Source: Pseudopontixanthobacter vadosimaris
Lineage (GTDB): Bacteria; Pseudomonadota; Alphaproteobacteria; Sphingomonadales; Sphingomonadaceae
Direction of reading: 5' to 3'
DNA: 64,000 nucleotides
NCBI RefSeq assembly: GCF_012979275.1
Contig: NZ_JABASZ010000014.1
Span: forward strand, 186,001-250,000
The translations under genes were made by a program, and so were the position numbers. Within the stretch, counting starts at the first letter, position 1. Each line of letters opens with the position of its first letter. Positions 27,629 through 38,124 of this stretch are shown here, in pieces. The notes beneath the pieces are model-generated. The model was not told the DNA's origin and did not search any database. It was given only the letters and a program-made list of their open reading frames with translations.

Positions 27629-29781
27629 CCCGCAGCCTCACCCAGATCCTCGCCCGCAGGCGGCATGTTGTGACCCAGCAAGCGCAGCACGTCCGCTGCA
27701 CATTCGACCACATTGCTGCCGGGGCCATAGATGCCCTGCACCCCGGCATCGCGCAGGAAGTCGTAATCCTTCTGAGGGATCACGCCGCCGGCGATCACCT
27801 TGATGTCGCTGCGGCCCGCGTCCTTTAGCAGGCCGATCAGTTCGGGGATCAGCGTCTTGTGTCCTGCCGCAAGGCTGCTGGCGCCAATGGCATCCACGTC
27901 GTTCTCCAGCGCCATGTCGCGGGTTTCGGGCGGCGTCTGGAACAGCGGGCCGGACAGCACCTCGAAGCCCATGTCGCTTAAGGCAGATGCGATCACGTTC
28001 GCGCCGCGGTCGTGCCCGTCCTGCCCCATCTTCGCGACCATCAGCCTCGGCGCGCGGCCGAGGCGGCGTTCCACCGCCTTCACGCCTTCCACGACCTGCG
28101 CGTAGCGGTCGTCGCCTTCATAGGCCTGCGAATAGATGCCGCGAACCGGTGTCGGCATGGTGTCGTAACGGCCGAACACATCTTCCATCGCGTAGGAAAT
28201 TTCGCCCAGCGTGGCATCGTGGCGAGCGGCATCGACGGCGAGTTGCAGCACATTGCCGCCACCCTTCGAACCGTCCGTCAGCGCCTGCAAAGCTGCGTGG
28301 CATGCTGCCTCGTCGCGTGCGGCGCGGACCTTTTCGAGCCGAGCTATCTGGCTCGCCCGCACCGCATGATTGTCGATGTCGAGCGTGTCGATCTCGTCTT
28401 CCGTTTCGCGGCGGTACTTGTTCACGCCGACGATCACCGTCTCGCCCCGGTCGACACTGGCCTGCTTGGCTGCGGCGGCGCTTTCGATGGCGGCCTTGGG
28501 CTTCCCGCTGGCGACATAGGCGGTCATTCCGCCTGCCGCCTCCACTTCGCCGAGCATGACGCGCGCCTGTTCGACCAGCGCATCGGTGAGGCTTTCGACA
28601 TAATAGCTGCCGCCCAGCGGATCGGCGACATGGGTGATGCCGGTTTCCTCCTGGATCACCAATTGCGTGTTGCGCGCGATGCGGGCGGAAAAATCGCTCG
28701 GCAAGGCGATCGCCTCGTCCAGCGCATTGGTGTGCAGGCTCTGCGTGCCGCCCAGCACCGCCGCCATCGCTTCCACCGTGGTGCGGATGACGTTGTTGTA
28801 GGGGTCCTGCTCCTGCAGGCTGACGCCGCTGGTCTGGCAATGCGTGCGCAACATCTTGGACTTGGCATCCTGCGCCCCCAAGCCTTCCATCACGTCGTGC
28901 CACAACTTGCGGGCGGCGCGCATCTTGGCGATCTCCATGAAGAAATTCATGCCGATGCCCCAGAAGAAGGACAGGCGCGGCGCGAAAGCGTCGATGTCCA
29001 GCCCCGCTTCCATCGCGCGTTTGGCGTATTCCTTGCCGTCCGCAATGGTGAAGGCGAGTTCCTGCACGGCCGTCGCCCCGGCTTCGTGCATATGGTAGCC
29101 CGAGATGGAAATACTGTTGAATTTCGGCATGTTCGCCGACGTATAGGCGATGATGTCCGACACGATGCGCATGCTCGGTTCGGGCGGGTAGATGTAGGTG
29201 TTGCGGACCATGAACTCCTTCAGGATGTCGTTCTGGATGGTCCCCGCAAGTTTCTCCTGGCTCACGCCCGCACGTTCGGCGGCGACGATGTAGAAGGCCA
29301 TGATCGGGATGACCGCGCCGTTCATCGTCATCGACACGCTCATGGTATCCAAGGGTATCTGGTCGAACAGGATCTCCATGTCGCGCACGGTGTCAATGGC
29401 GACACCCGCCTTGCCGACATCGCCGGTGACGCGGGGATGGTCGCTGTCATAGCCGCGATGAGTAGCCAGATCGAAGGCGACGGACAGGCCCTTCTGCCCC
29501 GCCTCCAGATTGCGGCGATAGAAGGCGTTGGATTCCTCGGCGGTCGAGAATCCCGCATATTGGCGGATCGTCCACGGACGACCAGTGTACATGCTGGCAT
29601 AGGGCCCACGCGTGTAAGGCGCGAAGCCCGGCATGCCGGGGTCGAGATCAACGGTATCTTCACTGGTGTACAGCGGCTTTACCGCGATGCCTTCCGGCGT
29701 GTGCCAGGTGAGGTCGCGGCCCTTTACCTCCTTGTCGGCGGCGGCCTGCCAGTCAGCGGGGGTGGCATTCTTGCTCATCAT
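27625..29781 (-). CDS. scpA: Methylmalonyl-CoA mutase (single-chain)
   Basis: A 718-residue mutase. The N-terminal TIM barrel has [28 protein letters not shown] and [10 protein letters not shown]; the C-terminal cobalamin domain has [15 protein letters not shown] (DxHxxG, base-off B12) and GIYGPGSN. It converts (R)-methylmalonyl-CoA to succinyl-CoA. The ATG at 29781 is chosen because it overlaps the enoyl-CoA hydratase stop (ATGA) and matches the family N-terminus; the upstream open frame is antisense-like shadow. No MeaB GTPase chaperone gene is in the window. Confidence 0.95.
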   Translation of the reverse strand: MMSKNATPADWQAAADKEVKGRDLTWHTPEGIAVKPLYTSEDTVDLDPGMPGFAPYTRGPYASMYTGRPWTIRQYAGFSTAEESNAFYRRNLEAGQKGLSVAFDLATHRGYDSDHPRVTGDVGKAGVAIDTVRDMEILFDQIPLDTMSVSMTMNGAVIPIMAFYIVAAERAGVSQEKLAGTIQNDILKEFMVRNTYIYPPEPSMRIVSDIIAYTSANMPKFNSISISGYHMHEAGATAVQELAFTIADGKEYAKRAMEAGLDIDAFAPRLSFFWGIGMNFFMEIAKMRAARKLWHDVMEGLGAQDAKSKMLRTHCQTSGVSLQEQDPYNNVIRTTVEAMAAVLGGTQSLHTNALDEAIALPSDFSARIARNTQLVIQEETGITHVADPLGGSYYVESLTDALVEQARVMLGEVEAAGGMTAYVASGKPKAAIESAAAAKQASVDRGETVIVGVNKYRRETEDEIDTLDIDNHAVRASQIARLEKVRAARDEAACHAALQALTDGSKGGGNVLQLAVDAARHDATLGEISYAMEDVFGRYDTMPTPVRGIYSQAYEGDDRYAQVVEGVKAVERRLGRAPRLMVAKMGQDGHDRGANVIASALSDMGFEVLSGPLFQTPPETRDMALENDVDAIGASSLAAGHKTLIPELIGLLKDAGRSDIKVIAGGVIPQKDYDFLRDAGVQGIYGPGSNVVECAADVLRLLGHNMPPAGEDLGEAAG

Positions 29782-30563
29782 TGCCCTTTGAAAGCAGGCT
29801 TGCGCTTGGCGAGGAAAGCCATGCCGCCTTCCGCCGCATCGGCGGAGGAGCCGGCCAGCCGCTGGCCCTCTGCCTCGGCATTCAGCGCCTCGGCGAAGCT
29901 GGCGTCGAGCGCGGTCAGAAGGTTGCGGCGCATGGCACCGTAAGCCACCGTGGGGCCACTGGCGAGGCGCTGCGCCAGCGCATCGACCTCGCCCGACAAC
30001 TGATCGTCGGCAACCGCCTTGTAGATCATGCCCCAGTCCTGTGCCTGCGCCGCGCCGATCTTTTCGCCCAGCATCATCATCTGCGTGGCGCGCGCCTTGC
30101 CGACGAGGCGGGGCAGCATCCAGCTGGCGCCGCCATCGGGCACCAGGCCGACATTGACGAAGGCCTGCAGGAAATAGCCGGATTCGCCCGCGATCACGAA
30201 ATCCGCCGCCAATGCAATGGAGCATCCTACCCCGGCAGCAGGACCGTTGACGGCGGAGATCACCGGAATGTCGAGCCGCGCCAGCTTCATCATCAGCGGA
30301 TTATACCGCGTAACCAGCGCGGCATAACTGCCCTGACCGCCATTCACCGGCCGATCACCGCGCGCCGCCAGGTCGGCCCCGGAACAGAATGCACGGCCTT
30401 CACCTGTCAGTACCAGCACACGGGCGCCGTCCAGCCGGTCCAGCGCGTCCATCATTTCATCCGCCATGTCGAGCGAGCAGGCGTTGAGCCGTTCGGGCCG
30501 GTTCAGGGTCAACCGGGCGACGTTGTCGGCGACCTCGAAACGGATTGTCTGATAATCGGCCAT
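29778..30563 (-). CDS. Enoyl-CoA hydratase/isomerase family protein
   Basis: A 261-residue crotonase-fold protein. It has [14 protein letters not shown], the oxyanion-hole segments [10 protein letters not shown] and [17 protein letters not shown], and [21 protein letters not shown]. The second catalytic glutamate position holds Asp in VPDGG, as in some isomerase-type members. Its start shares one base with the stop of mce (TGATG). In this operon it may feed propionyl-CoA from branched-chain or odd-chain acyl-CoA; the substrate is not determinable. Confidence 0.88.
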   Translation of the reverse strand: MADYQTIRFEVADNVARLTLNRPERLNACSLDMADEMMDALDRLDGARVLVLTGEGRAFCSGADLAARGDRPVNGGQGSYAALVTRYNPLMMKLARLDIPVISAVNGPAAGVGCSIALAADFVIAGESGYFLQAFVNVGLVPDGGASWMLPRLVGKARATQMMMLGEKIGAAQAQDWGMIYKAVADDQLSGEVDALAQRLASGPTVAYGAMRRNLLTALDASFAEALNAEAEGQRLAGSSADAAEGGMAFLAKRKPAFKGQ

Positions 30564-31012
30564 CAGTGTATGTCCTCTCGCTTGGGTTTCGGCGTTTCCA
30601 TGATCTCGGTCAATTGCCCCATCATGTCCTTCGGGTGAAGGAAGAAGATCGGCGTGTCATGCGCTCCGATGCGCGTGGGGCCGAGGATGCGTTTGCCCTT
30701 GCCTTCGAACCACGCGCGCGCTTCCCCGATATCCTCCACTTCGTAACAGACATGATGCTGCCCGCCGAGCGGGTTCTTCTCCATGAAGGCGCGCAGGGTG
30801 GAGGTTTCGCCCAGCGGCTCGATCAGTTCAATCTGGGTGCCGTTCATGCCGCTGTCCGTCGGCGTGTTGACGAAGCACACCTTCACCCCCTGTTCTGGCA
30901 GGTCGAACGGGTCGGTAATGTAGGTCGCGCCCATTACCTCGCGGTAATAGACGATGCTGTCCGCGATGGAGGGCGTCGCGACGCCGATGTGGTTGAGACG
31001 GCCGAGCTTCAT
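30563..31012 (-). CDS. mce: Methylmalonyl-CoA epimerase
   Basis: A 149-residue glyoxalase-fold protein with metal ligands in LNHIGVATPS, GTQIELIEP, GQHHVCYEVED and GQLTEI. It converts (S)- to (R)-methylmalonyl-CoA between the carboxylase and the mutase. Its ATG overlaps the stop of an unknown gene by 4 nt. Confidence 0.95.
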   Translation of the reverse strand: MKLGRLNHIGVATPSIADSIVYYREVMGATYITDPFDLPEQGVKVCFVNTPTDSGMNGTQIELIEPLGETSTLRAFMEKNPLGGQHHVCYEVEDIGEARAWFEGKGKRILGPTRIGAHDTPIFFLHPKDMMGQLTEIMETPKPKREDIH

Positions 31013-31401
31013 AAGCGCCTCTTCGCTCTTTTGTTCTGGGCATCGATGTAAATAGCGGATGGAGCTGTTGGAAACGGCATACTGTAATCCATCTCGATCT
31101 TGCCTTGCGCTCCAAATTGTAATAAATCCGCAAGAACAGGCGATGTACGCCCCAATCTCCTTTCAATCAAATTTCTGTCGAATTGTTTAGCTAATGCTGA
31201 AATGGTTCGAACATGCCCAAAGGCCTTGGCTGTCTGAATAGCCGAATATTCAGATTGCGCTATCACGATGCGCTCATCTTGGCGTGAGTTATAGACGCCA
31301 AAAATCTTGCTTTTGTCCGGATCTCCATCCGATACGAGCCGAAGATCTGGTTTCCCTGGCATATCAGCAATCACAACGGAATATTCCCATGCTTCTTCCA
31401 T
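31009..31401 (-). CDS. Hypothetical protein embedded in the propionate operon
   Basis: A 130-residue soluble protein of no recognised family. The sequence ([49 protein letters not shown]) suggests a mixed alpha/beta N-terminus and a helical second half. Its DNA is much AT-richer than the surroundings (24 G/C in 60 at 31141-31200). The ATG at 31401, with GGAG 5 nt upstream, lies inside the last 31 nt of pccB, and its stop overlaps mce (ATGA). It looks like a recent insertion that has kept the operon's coupling. Confidence 0.65.
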   Translation of the reverse strand: MEEAWEYSVVIADMPGKPDLRLVSDGDPDKSKIFGVYNSRQDERIVIAQSEYSAIQTAKAFGHVRTISALAKQFDRNLIERRLGRTSPVLADLLQFGAQGKIEMDYSMPFPTAPSAIYIDAQNKRAKRRL

Positions 31402-32903
31402 GGATTCTCCAGCACCTTGCCGCGTAGTTTGCGTAGCCCCAGCGCAATCCGGCGCCGGGTGGAATGCGGATAGATCACCTCGTCGATATAGCCGCGCGAC
31501 GCCGCGACGAAGGGATTGGCGAAGCGGTCTTCATATTCCTTCGTCTTTTCAGCGATCTTTTCGGGATCGTCGCGGTCCTGCCGGAAGATGATCTCCACCG
31601 CGCCTTTCGCGCCCATCACCGCGATCTCGGCGGTGGGCCAGGCGTAGTTGAGGTCGCCGCGCAGATGCTTGGACGCCATGACGTCATAGGCACCGCCATA
31701 AGCCTTGCGGGTGATCACGGTGATCTTGGGCACGGTCGCCTCGGCATAGGCGAACAGCAGCTTCGCGCCGTGCTTGATGATGCCATTATGCTCCTGCCCC
31801 GTGCCGGGAAGGAAACCGGGCACGTCGACGAAAGTCAGGATCGGAATGTCGAACGCATCGCAGAAGCGCACGAAACGCGCGGCTTTCTTCGACGAATTGA
31901 TGTCGAGCACGCCCGCCAGCACCATCGGCTGATTGGCGACCATGCCCACCGTGCGCCCCTCCACCCGGCCGAAACCGCAGAGGATGTTCCCGGCATGGGC
32001 AGGCTGCACCTCGAAGAAATCACCCTCGTCCAGCACCTTGGCGATGATTTCGTGCATGTCATAGGGCTGGCTGGCATTGTCCGGGATCAGCGTGTCGAGG
32101 CTTTCCTCCACCCGGTCCCAGGCATCGTCAGTCGGGCGTTCGGGGACGCCCTCGCGGTTCGACAGCGGCAGGTAATCGAAAAACTGCCGCGTCTGCAGCA
32201 GCGTCTCGATATCATTTTCGAAAGCGAGATCGGCCACGCTGGTCTTGGTCGTATGCGTTACCGCGCCGCCGAGTTCCTCCTGCGTCACGACCTCGTTGGT
32301 GACGGTCTTCACCACTTCCGGGCCGGTGACGAACATGTAGGAGGAATCCTTCACCATGAAGATGAAGTCCGTCATCGCGGGGCTGTAGACTGCGCCGCCC
32401 GCGCACGGCCCCATGATCAGGCTGATCTGCGGCACCACGCCGCTGGCAAGCACATTGCGCTGGAACACTTCGGCATAGCCGCCGAGGCTGGCGACTCCTT
32501 CCTGGATGCGCGCGCCGCCGCTGTCATTGAGGCCGATGACCGGCGCGCCGTTACGCAGCGCCATGTCCATCACCTTGCAGATCTTTTCCGCGTGGCGTTT
32601 CGACAGGCTGCCGCCGAAGACGGTGAAATCCTGGCTGAAAACATAGACGAGGCGGCCGTTGATCGTGCCGCTGCCGGTGACCACGCCATCGCCGTAGAAT
32701 TTCTGGTCCGCCATGCCGAAATCGACCGCGTCATGTTCGACGAACTGGTCGTATTCCTCGAAACTGCCTTCATCCAGCAGCACGTCCAGCCGTTCGCGCG
32801 CTGTCAGCTTGCCCTTCGCATGCTGCGCGTCGATCCGCTTCTGCCCCCCGCCCATCCGGGCTGCGGCGCGGCGACGTTCCATTTCGGCGATATTGGCGGA
32901 CAT
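31371..32903 (-). CDS. pccB: Propionyl-CoA carboxylase beta subunit (carboxyltransferase)
   Basis: A 510-residue biotin-dependent carboxyltransferase with [21 protein letters not shown], the CoA-binding [24 protein letters not shown]-type [26 protein letters not shown] and [17 protein letters not shown]. It ends in the family tail [11 protein letters not shown]. The ATG at 32903 (AGGA 7 nt upstream) matches the family start; an open frame 60 nt longer exists. First gene of the propionate operon. Confidence 0.94.
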   Translation of the reverse strand: MSANIAEMERRRAAARMGGGQKRIDAQHAKGKLTARERLDVLLDEGSFEEYDQFVEHDAVDFGMADQKFYGDGVVTGSGTINGRLVYVFSQDFTVFGGSLSKRHAEKICKVMDMALRNGAPVIGLNDSGGARIQEGVASLGGYAEVFQRNVLASGVVPQISLIMGPCAGGAVYSPAMTDFIFMVKDSSYMFVTGPEVVKTVTNEVVTQEELGGAVTHTTKTSVADLAFENDIETLLQTRQFFDYLPLSNREGVPERPTDDAWDRVEESLDTLIPDNASQPYDMHEIIAKVLDEGDFFEVQPAHAGNILCGFGRVEGRTVGMVANQPMVLAGVLDINSSKKAARFVRFCDAFDIPILTFVDVPGFLPGTGQEHNGIIKHGAKLLFAYAEATVPKITVITRKAYGGAYDVMASKHLRGDLNYAWPTAEIAVMGAKGAVEIIFRQDRDDPEKIAEKTKEYEDRFANPFVAASRGYIDEVIYPHSTRRRIALGLRKLRGKVLENPWKKHGNIPL

Positions 32904-33022
32904 TGGCGATCCTGCGGCTGGCATGCCGCTTGGTTCGGCATGGGAGAAGAAACTTACACCCATCGCCTAGCGAGTGGCGCGGTGCAGCGTCAATAGCCGC
33001 CGCGCCACGCGTCGCGAAGCCG

Positions 33023-34051
33023 TCAGACCTTGACGATGCGCTGGTCAATCAGGCTGCGGGCGGTGTCCACAATCGTCTGGGTGCAGTCGCGCATCGTCCA
33101 GCCGAGCACATTCTCGGCATGGCTGGAGTCGATCACCCGGACCCGGCCCGTCTCGGTTCTCAACTGCCGCATTTCCGGCATGAACACCGCCAGGATCGGC
33201 ACGGCGAAACCGGGCATCCGGGTCGTCGGCACCTTGCGGGTTTCGCGCTCCGGCAACCGGCTGCGGAGCACCTCGGTGATCTGTTCCAGCCAGATAAACG
33301 GCCCGGAGGCTGCGAAACGTTCGCCCCTCACCTTTTCCGCCTCCGCTTCCAGCGCTTTCACATGCAGCGCAGCCACGTCGCGCACATCCACGATGCCCAC
33401 GCCGACATGGGGGATCATTGGCATTGAACCGTCCAGCGCCTTTTTCACGAACTCGATCGATGTCGACAGATCCTCGTCATGGACGGGGCCGAGGACCGCG
33501 ACCGGGTTGACCGAGCAATAGACCATGTCCGGCGCATTATCGCGTACCCAGTCGCGAGCCGCGAATTCGGCCAGCGTCTTGCTTTTCGCATAGGGCGCGA
33601 CCTTCGGATCGGTCACATCGGTCCAGTCGGTATGGTCGAAATGGGTGCGGTCGCTGTCATGGTCATAGGCGATGGCCGCCGCGCTGGAGGTCTGCACGAA
33701 GCGGGTAACACCGGCTTCCCTGGCGAATCGCAACACGCGCAGTGTGCCTTCGCGGGCCGGGCGGATCAGTTCATCCTCGTCCTTCGGCACGCCCATCGGA
33801 AAGGGCGAGGCGACATGGGCAACGGCATCGCAGCCCTTCATCGCCTCGGCCCAGCCGTCGTCCGACAGCAGATCCGCCTTCATGATCGCGAGATCGTCGC
33901 CGGCTTGCGGAAACCGGCCGCGCAGCCGGCCGCCGCCCGCCGCCATGTCGCGGACCGTCGTCCGGACCTTCCAGCCGCTATCCAGTAACTGCCCGATCAA
34001 TTCGCCTGCGATGTAACCCGTACCGCCCGTGACCAGAACCGTTCCTGCCAT
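33023..34051 (-). CDS. NAD(P)-dependent extended SDR (dihydroflavonol-reductase-like epimerase)
   Basis: A 342-residue extended short-chain dehydrogenase with the nucleotide-binding GGTGYIAG, the active-site Tyr-Lys in VAPYAKSKTLAE, HVASPF, and SVNPVAVLGP. Similar proteins act on aldehydes, ketones or nucleotide sugars and are named dihydroflavonol-4-reductase-like; the substrate is unknown. The ATG at 34051 follows AGGAG. Its 3' end is 120 nt from pccB, on the same strand. Confidence 0.85.
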   Translation of the reverse strand: MAGTVLVTGGTGYIAGELIGQLLDSGWKVRTTVRDMAAGGGRLRGRFPQAGDDLAIMKADLLSDDGWAEAMKGCDAVAHVASPFPMGVPKDEDELIRPAREGTLRVLRFAREAGVTRFVQTSSAAAIAYDHDSDRTHFDHTDWTDVTDPKVAPYAKSKTLAEFAARDWVRDNAPDMVYCSVNPVAVLGPVHDEDLSTSIEFVKKALDGSMPMIPHVGVGIVDVRDVAALHVKALEAEAEKVRGERFAASGPFIWLEQITEVLRSRLPERETRKVPTTRMPGFAVPILAVFMPEMRQLRTETGRVRVIDSSHAENVLGWTMRDCTQTIVDTARSLIDQRIVKV

Positions 34052-34139
34052 GATGTTTCTCCTCGTAACTGTGCATTGATGCATTGCCGGATGAACGCAT
34101 GACCCTGCGGATCGTTCAGACAGGCCGCGCCGGCGTGGC

Positions 34140-35486
34140 TCAGCGCATCAGCACCAGCTCTTCCGCCATCGTCGGGTGAATGGCGACCGTGTTGTCGAAA
34201 TCCTGCTTGGTCAGTCCGGCCTTCACCGCGACGGCAGCGGCCTGCATGATCTCGGGCGCGTCGGGGCCGATCATGTGAACGCCCACGATACGGCCATTCT
34301 CGCCATCGCAGACCAGCTTGTAGAGCCCGCGCTCGTTCCGCCCGGCGACCACGTTCTTCATCGGGCGGAAATCGGAGGTATAGACCTTGACGGTGCCCAG
34401 GCTGTTGCGGGCCTCCCCTTCGGTCATGCCGACCGCAGCGATGGGCGGATGACTGAAAACGGCGCTGGGAACGTGGTCGTAACTGACCGAGGTGGGCTCG
34501 TTCCCGAACACGGTGTCGGCAAAGGCCTGGCCTTCGCGAATGGCGACGGGGGTGAGCTGTATCCGGTCGGTCACATCGCCCACGGCGTAGATGTAATCGA
34601 CGCTGGTCTTGCTGAACCGGTCGACCTTGACCTCGCCCTTATCCCCCAGTTCCACGCCAACCTGTTCAAGGCCGAGCCCTTCCGTGTTCGGAACCCTGCC
34701 GGTTGCGAACATGACGCAATCGACCTCGATATCGTCATGGTTCGTCATGGAAACGCGAAGGCAGCCGGCGTCGGTCTTCTCGATCTCCTTGAACTCGGCA
34801 TGGAACTTGAAATCGATACCCTTCATCATCGATATCTGCAGCAGCCGGTCGCGGACCTGCTCATCATACTGCCGCAGCAGGGTGTCGCTGCGGTTGACGA
34901 TGGTCACATGGGTGCCGAGTTCATTAAAGATCCCGGCGAATTCATTGGCGATATAGCCGCCGCCTGCGATCAGGATGCGTTCGGGCAATTTGTCGAGGTG
35001 AAACGCTTCGTTGCTGGTGATGCCATATTCATTCCCCGGGCATTGCGGCACATGAGGACGGGCGCCGGTGGCAATGAGGATGTGCCTGGCCGTAATAGCG
35101 GTGCCATCCGCCAGCGTGATCTCGTGATCGCCGGTGATGCGGGCGCGCTGGTGGATGATCTCGACGCCGTGGTTTTCCAGCGTATCCTTGTACAGCCCGT
35201 TCAGCCGGTCGACATCGCCGAGCACATTGTCGCGCAGCTTGACCCAGTCGAAGGTGGGGTTTTCGACAGTCCAGCCGAATTTCTGGCAATCCTCCAGATC
35301 CTCGGCGAAATGCGCCCCATAGACGAGCATCTTCTTGGGAACGCAGCCGCGGATGACGCAGGTGCCGCCGACCCGATATTCCTCCGCCACGGCCACTTTC
35401 GCCCCATGCGCAGCGGAAACGCGGGATGCGCGAACCCCGCCCGATCCGGCGCCGATGGTGAAGAGATCATAATCATATTCGGCCAT
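34140..35486 (-). CDS. gor: Glutathione-disulfide reductase
   Basis: A 448-residue flavoprotein disulfide reductase with the FAD motif IGAGSGGVRASR, the redox pair in GGTCVIRGCVPKK, an NADPH-binding IAGGGYIANEFAG, YAVGDVTDR and the C-terminal catalytic HPTMAEE. The segment VNRSDTLLR, placed where glutathione reductases bind NADPH, and the lack of dihydrolipoyl features favour GR. The ATG at 35486 follows CAGGAG; 27 upstream residues of the open frame are not conserved. Confidence 0.94.
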   Translation of the reverse strand: MAEYDYDLFTIGAGSGGVRASRVSAAHGAKVAVAEEYRVGGTCVIRGCVPKKMLVYGAHFAEDLEDCQKFGWTVENPTFDWVKLRDNVLGDVDRLNGLYKDTLENHGVEIIHQRARITGDHEITLADGTAITARHILIATGARPHVPQCPGNEYGITSNEAFHLDKLPERILIAGGGYIANEFAGIFNELGTHVTIVNRSDTLLRQYDEQVRDRLLQISMMKGIDFKFHAEFKEIEKTDAGCLRVSMTNHDDIEVDCVMFATGRVPNTEGLGLEQVGVELGDKGEVKVDRFSKTSVDYIYAVGDVTDRIQLTPVAIREGQAFADTVFGNEPTSVSYDHVPSAVFSHPPIAAVGMTEGEARNSLGTVKVYTSDFRPMKNVVAGRNERGLYKLVCDGENGRIVGVHMIGPDAPEIMQAAAVAVKAGLTKQDFDNTVAIHPTMAEELVLMR

Positions 35487-35585
35487 GCAATACTCCTGTT
35501 CGCCCATGCGATCCCGGTCCATATGGGCGAGCCGCGCCGGCATGCCAACAGGAGCGCGGTTCCGCAACCGCCCCGGGCCAGCGAT

Positions 35586-37154
35586 TCAGTCCAAGCCGGC
35601 GGCCTTCAGCAGCCCGCGCGTTCCGGCGTCGAAATCGCCCTCGCCCGCCTCGATCTCGTTGGCCATGCGCTTGCCCAGTTCGACCCCGAACTGGTCGAAA
35701 GGGTTGATGCCCATCAACACGGCATTGGCGAAGGTCCGGTGTTCGTGAAACGCGATCAGCGCGCCCAGCGTCGCCGCATCGATGTCGTCGCACAGGATGG
35801 TGGCGCTCGGCCGGTCGCCGGGGAAGTGGCGCGCCGGATCCTTGCCCTTGGCGCCTGCCATCAGCGCCGCCCCTTGCGCGAAGCAATTGGTCAGCAGGAT
35901 GCGGTGATGCGCCGGGTCGAGATCGTCGCCGGGCGCGATGCTGGCGATGAAATCCACCGGCACCAGATGCGTACCCTGATGCAGCAGTTGAAACACTGCG
36001 TGCTGGCCGTCCGTACCCACTCCGCCCCAGGTGATCGGCGCGGTGGGACCGGTCACCGGATGCCCCTGGGCCGTCACCCGCTTGCCGTTGGATTCCATCT
36101 CCAGCTGCTGCAGGTAGTCAGGAAACAGCTCCAGCCGTTCGTCATAGGCGAACACCGCCCGCGTCTGGCACTTGCGGATTTCGGCATAATAGCGATCGGC
36201 GAAGGCGGCTCGCAGCGGCAGATTATCCCGCCCTTCCGCGTCGCGAAAATGTTCGTCCACCGCCCGTGCGCCGCCGAGGAACTGTGCGAATTCATCCCAG
36301 CCCACCGCCAGCGCCAGCGGAAAACCGATCGACGACCAGAGCGAATAGCGCCCGCCGACCGCCGGCGAAAAGGGCAGCACCCGCGTTTCGTCGACGCCCC
36401 AATCGACGGCCTTTTCCGGCGAGGCGGTCAGCGCGATGACACGCCCCTGCGGATCGGCAACGCCATTGTCGCCCAGCCATTTCAACGCACTGGCCGCATT
36501 GGTCATGGTTTCGATCGTCGTAAAAGTCTTGCTGGCGACGGCGATCAGGGTCGTGGCCGCATCGCAGGCAGCGAAGGCGGCTTCGAGCGCCAGCCCGTCG
36601 ATGTTCGACACGACATGCACGTCCACGAGGGCGAGGTCGCGGGTGAGCGCATCCACCGCCAGTGCAGGCCCGAGCGCGCTGCCGCCGATGCCGATATGGA
36701 TAAGATGACGGATTTCGCCCAATGCACCCTCATGGATCGCCTCGACCAGCAATTTCATGCGGCGGCGGAGCGCCGCCGCTTCCTCGACCGCCGCTTCATC
36801 GCCCACGCCGCGCTGCGCTATGTGTTCGGCGGCACGACCTTCCGTCACATTGACGATCTCGCCTGCGAACAGCGCCTCGCGCGCCGCGGAAAAGCCCATC
36901 GCCTCGGCGTGTTCCTCGAAATCGCCCAGCAACGCCGTGTCGAGATGGGTTTTCGACCAGTCGCACAACATCCCGGCGCGGGGCGCATCGGGACCAGCCT
37001 CGTCGGTCACTCCGACAGGCCATTCGATCCGTGAGGCAAGCGCCTCGACGCGGCCCGGATCATCCGCGAACAGTTCCTTCAGAGTGCGAACCTGTCGCCC
37101 GGCGATCCGATCCATGATGTCCTGCGCTTTCGTGGATTGGGCCGGGTCGCTCAT
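35586..37154 (-). CDS. pgi: Glucose-6-phosphate isomerase
   Basis: A 522-residue Pgi with both family signatures: AVGGRYSLWSSIG and INPFDQFGVELGKRMA. IGIGGSALGP and the catalytic TNCFAQGAALMAG region are also present. It interconverts glucose-6-P and fructose-6-P. It is 99 nt upstream of gor on the same strand and divergent from lepB. Confidence 0.96.
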   Translation of the reverse strand: MSDPAQSTKAQDIMDRIAGRQVRTLKELFADDPGRVEALASRIEWPVGVTDEAGPDAPRAGMLCDWSKTHLDTALLGDFEEHAEAMGFSAAREALFAGEIVNVTEGRAAEHIAQRGVGDEAAVEEAAALRRRMKLLVEAIHEGALGEIRHLIHIGIGGSALGPALAVDALTRDLALVDVHVVSNIDGLALEAAFAACDAATTLIAVASKTFTTIETMTNAASALKWLGDNGVADPQGRVIALTASPEKAVDWGVDETRVLPFSPAVGGRYSLWSSIGFPLALAVGWDEFAQFLGGARAVDEHFRDAEGRDNLPLRAAFADRYYAEIRKCQTRAVFAYDERLELFPDYLQQLEMESNGKRVTAQGHPVTGPTAPITWGGVGTDGQHAVFQLLHQGTHLVPVDFIASIAPGDDLDPAHHRILLTNCFAQGAALMAGAKGKDPARHFPGDRPSATILCDDIDAATLGALIAFHEHRTFANAVLMGINPFDQFGVELGKRMANEIEAGEGDFDAGTRGLLKAAGLD

Positions 37155-37278
37155 CGAATTTCCTTTCCTACCGTGCCCTGCCGCGACTAGGGAATGCGGC
37201 CATGATTTGGAAGGATGAAAAGGGCTCCGTCCCGATGATGCAACCCAGCCGCCTCACCCTCCTGACCGGCGACCCTTC

Positions 37279-38124
37279 GTGAGCGAACCCGCCATCGCGT
37301 CACAGGACCGCGTTTCGGAGCAATCGCCCGCGGATCACGACGGAAAGAAGACGAAGGAGGAGGAAAGCTTTCTTATCTTCGTGCTGAAATTGGCGCTGAT
37401 CGTCATCATCTTCCGCAGTTTCATCTTCTCGCCGTTCAACATCCCGAGCGAAAGCATGCTGCCCCGGCTGATGAACGGCGACTATCTGCTCGCCGCTAAA
37501 TGGTCGTATGGCTACACCAGCAATTCGCTGCCGCTGAATGCACCGCTGATCCCGGAGCGCATCTTCGCAGACGATCCGGAGGCAGGCGATGTCGTGATCT
37601 TCCGGCACCCGGTCGATGGAACCGATTACATCAAGCGGGCCATCGCCCTTCCCGGCGACACGGTCGAACTGCGCGACGGCACAGTCTATCTGAACGGCGA
37701 GGCCCTGCCCCGCCGCCGCCTCGACGATCTGCTGGTGCCGATCTCGGCAAATACGGATTGCCATCCCGCCGCACAGGTCGCGCGGGTGGAAGGCGCACTT
37801 TTCTGCCGCTACATCCGATTTGCGGAAATGCTGCCGAATGGCCGCACCTACGAAATCATCGACCTCGGCACCGGGCCTGCCGATAATTTCGGACCGGTCA
37901 TCGTGCCCGAAGGCCACTTCTTCGCCATGGGCGACAATCGCGACAATTCGCAGGACAGCCGCTTCGTTGCCGCGCCGGGCGGCGGCATCGGCATGGTGCC
38001 GCTGGACAACCTGGTCGGCCGGGCCACCGTTCTGATGTGGTCCACCGACGGATCGGCGGAATGGCTGCTGCCCTGGACCTGGTTCTCCGCCGCCCGCTGG
38101 AGCCGGATCGGCGATCTCATATGA
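37279..38124 (+). CDS. lepB: Signal peptidase I
   Basis: A 281-residue type I signal peptidase with an N-terminal membrane helix (about residues 31-52), the catalytic serine in NIPSESMLPRL, the lysine general base in DYIKRAIALPGD and the C-terminal GDNRDNSQDSR box. It removes signal peptides on the periplasmic face. The start is GTG; no in-frame ATG precedes the membrane helix. It is the first gene of a lepB-rnc-era series joined by 4-nt overlaps. Confidence 0.95.
   Translation: MSEPAIASQDRVSEQSPADHDGKKTKEEESFLIFVLKLALIVIIFRSFIFSPFNIPSESMLPRLMNGDYLLAAKWSYGYTSNSLPLNAPLIPERIFADDPEAGDVVIFRHPVDGTDYIKRAIALPGDTVELRDGTVYLNGEALPRRRLDDLLVPISANTDCHPAAQVARVEGALFCRYIRFAEMLPNGRTYEIIDLGTGPADNFGPVIVPEGHFFAMGDNRDNSQDSRFVAAPGGGIGMVPLDNLVGRATVLMWSTDGSAEWLLPWTWFSAARWSRIGDLI

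Noticed and set aside
28012-29943. A 643-codon plus-strand open frame opposite methylmalonyl-CoA mutase
   Set aside because: His/Arg-rich translation typical of antisense to high-GC coding sequence; the minus-strand mutase is unambiguous.
34176-37034. A 952-codon open frame on the plus strand opposite gor and pgi
   Set aside because: It is the mirror of two well-conserved minus-strand genes in high-GC DNA; it spans their intergenic region and has no domain pattern.
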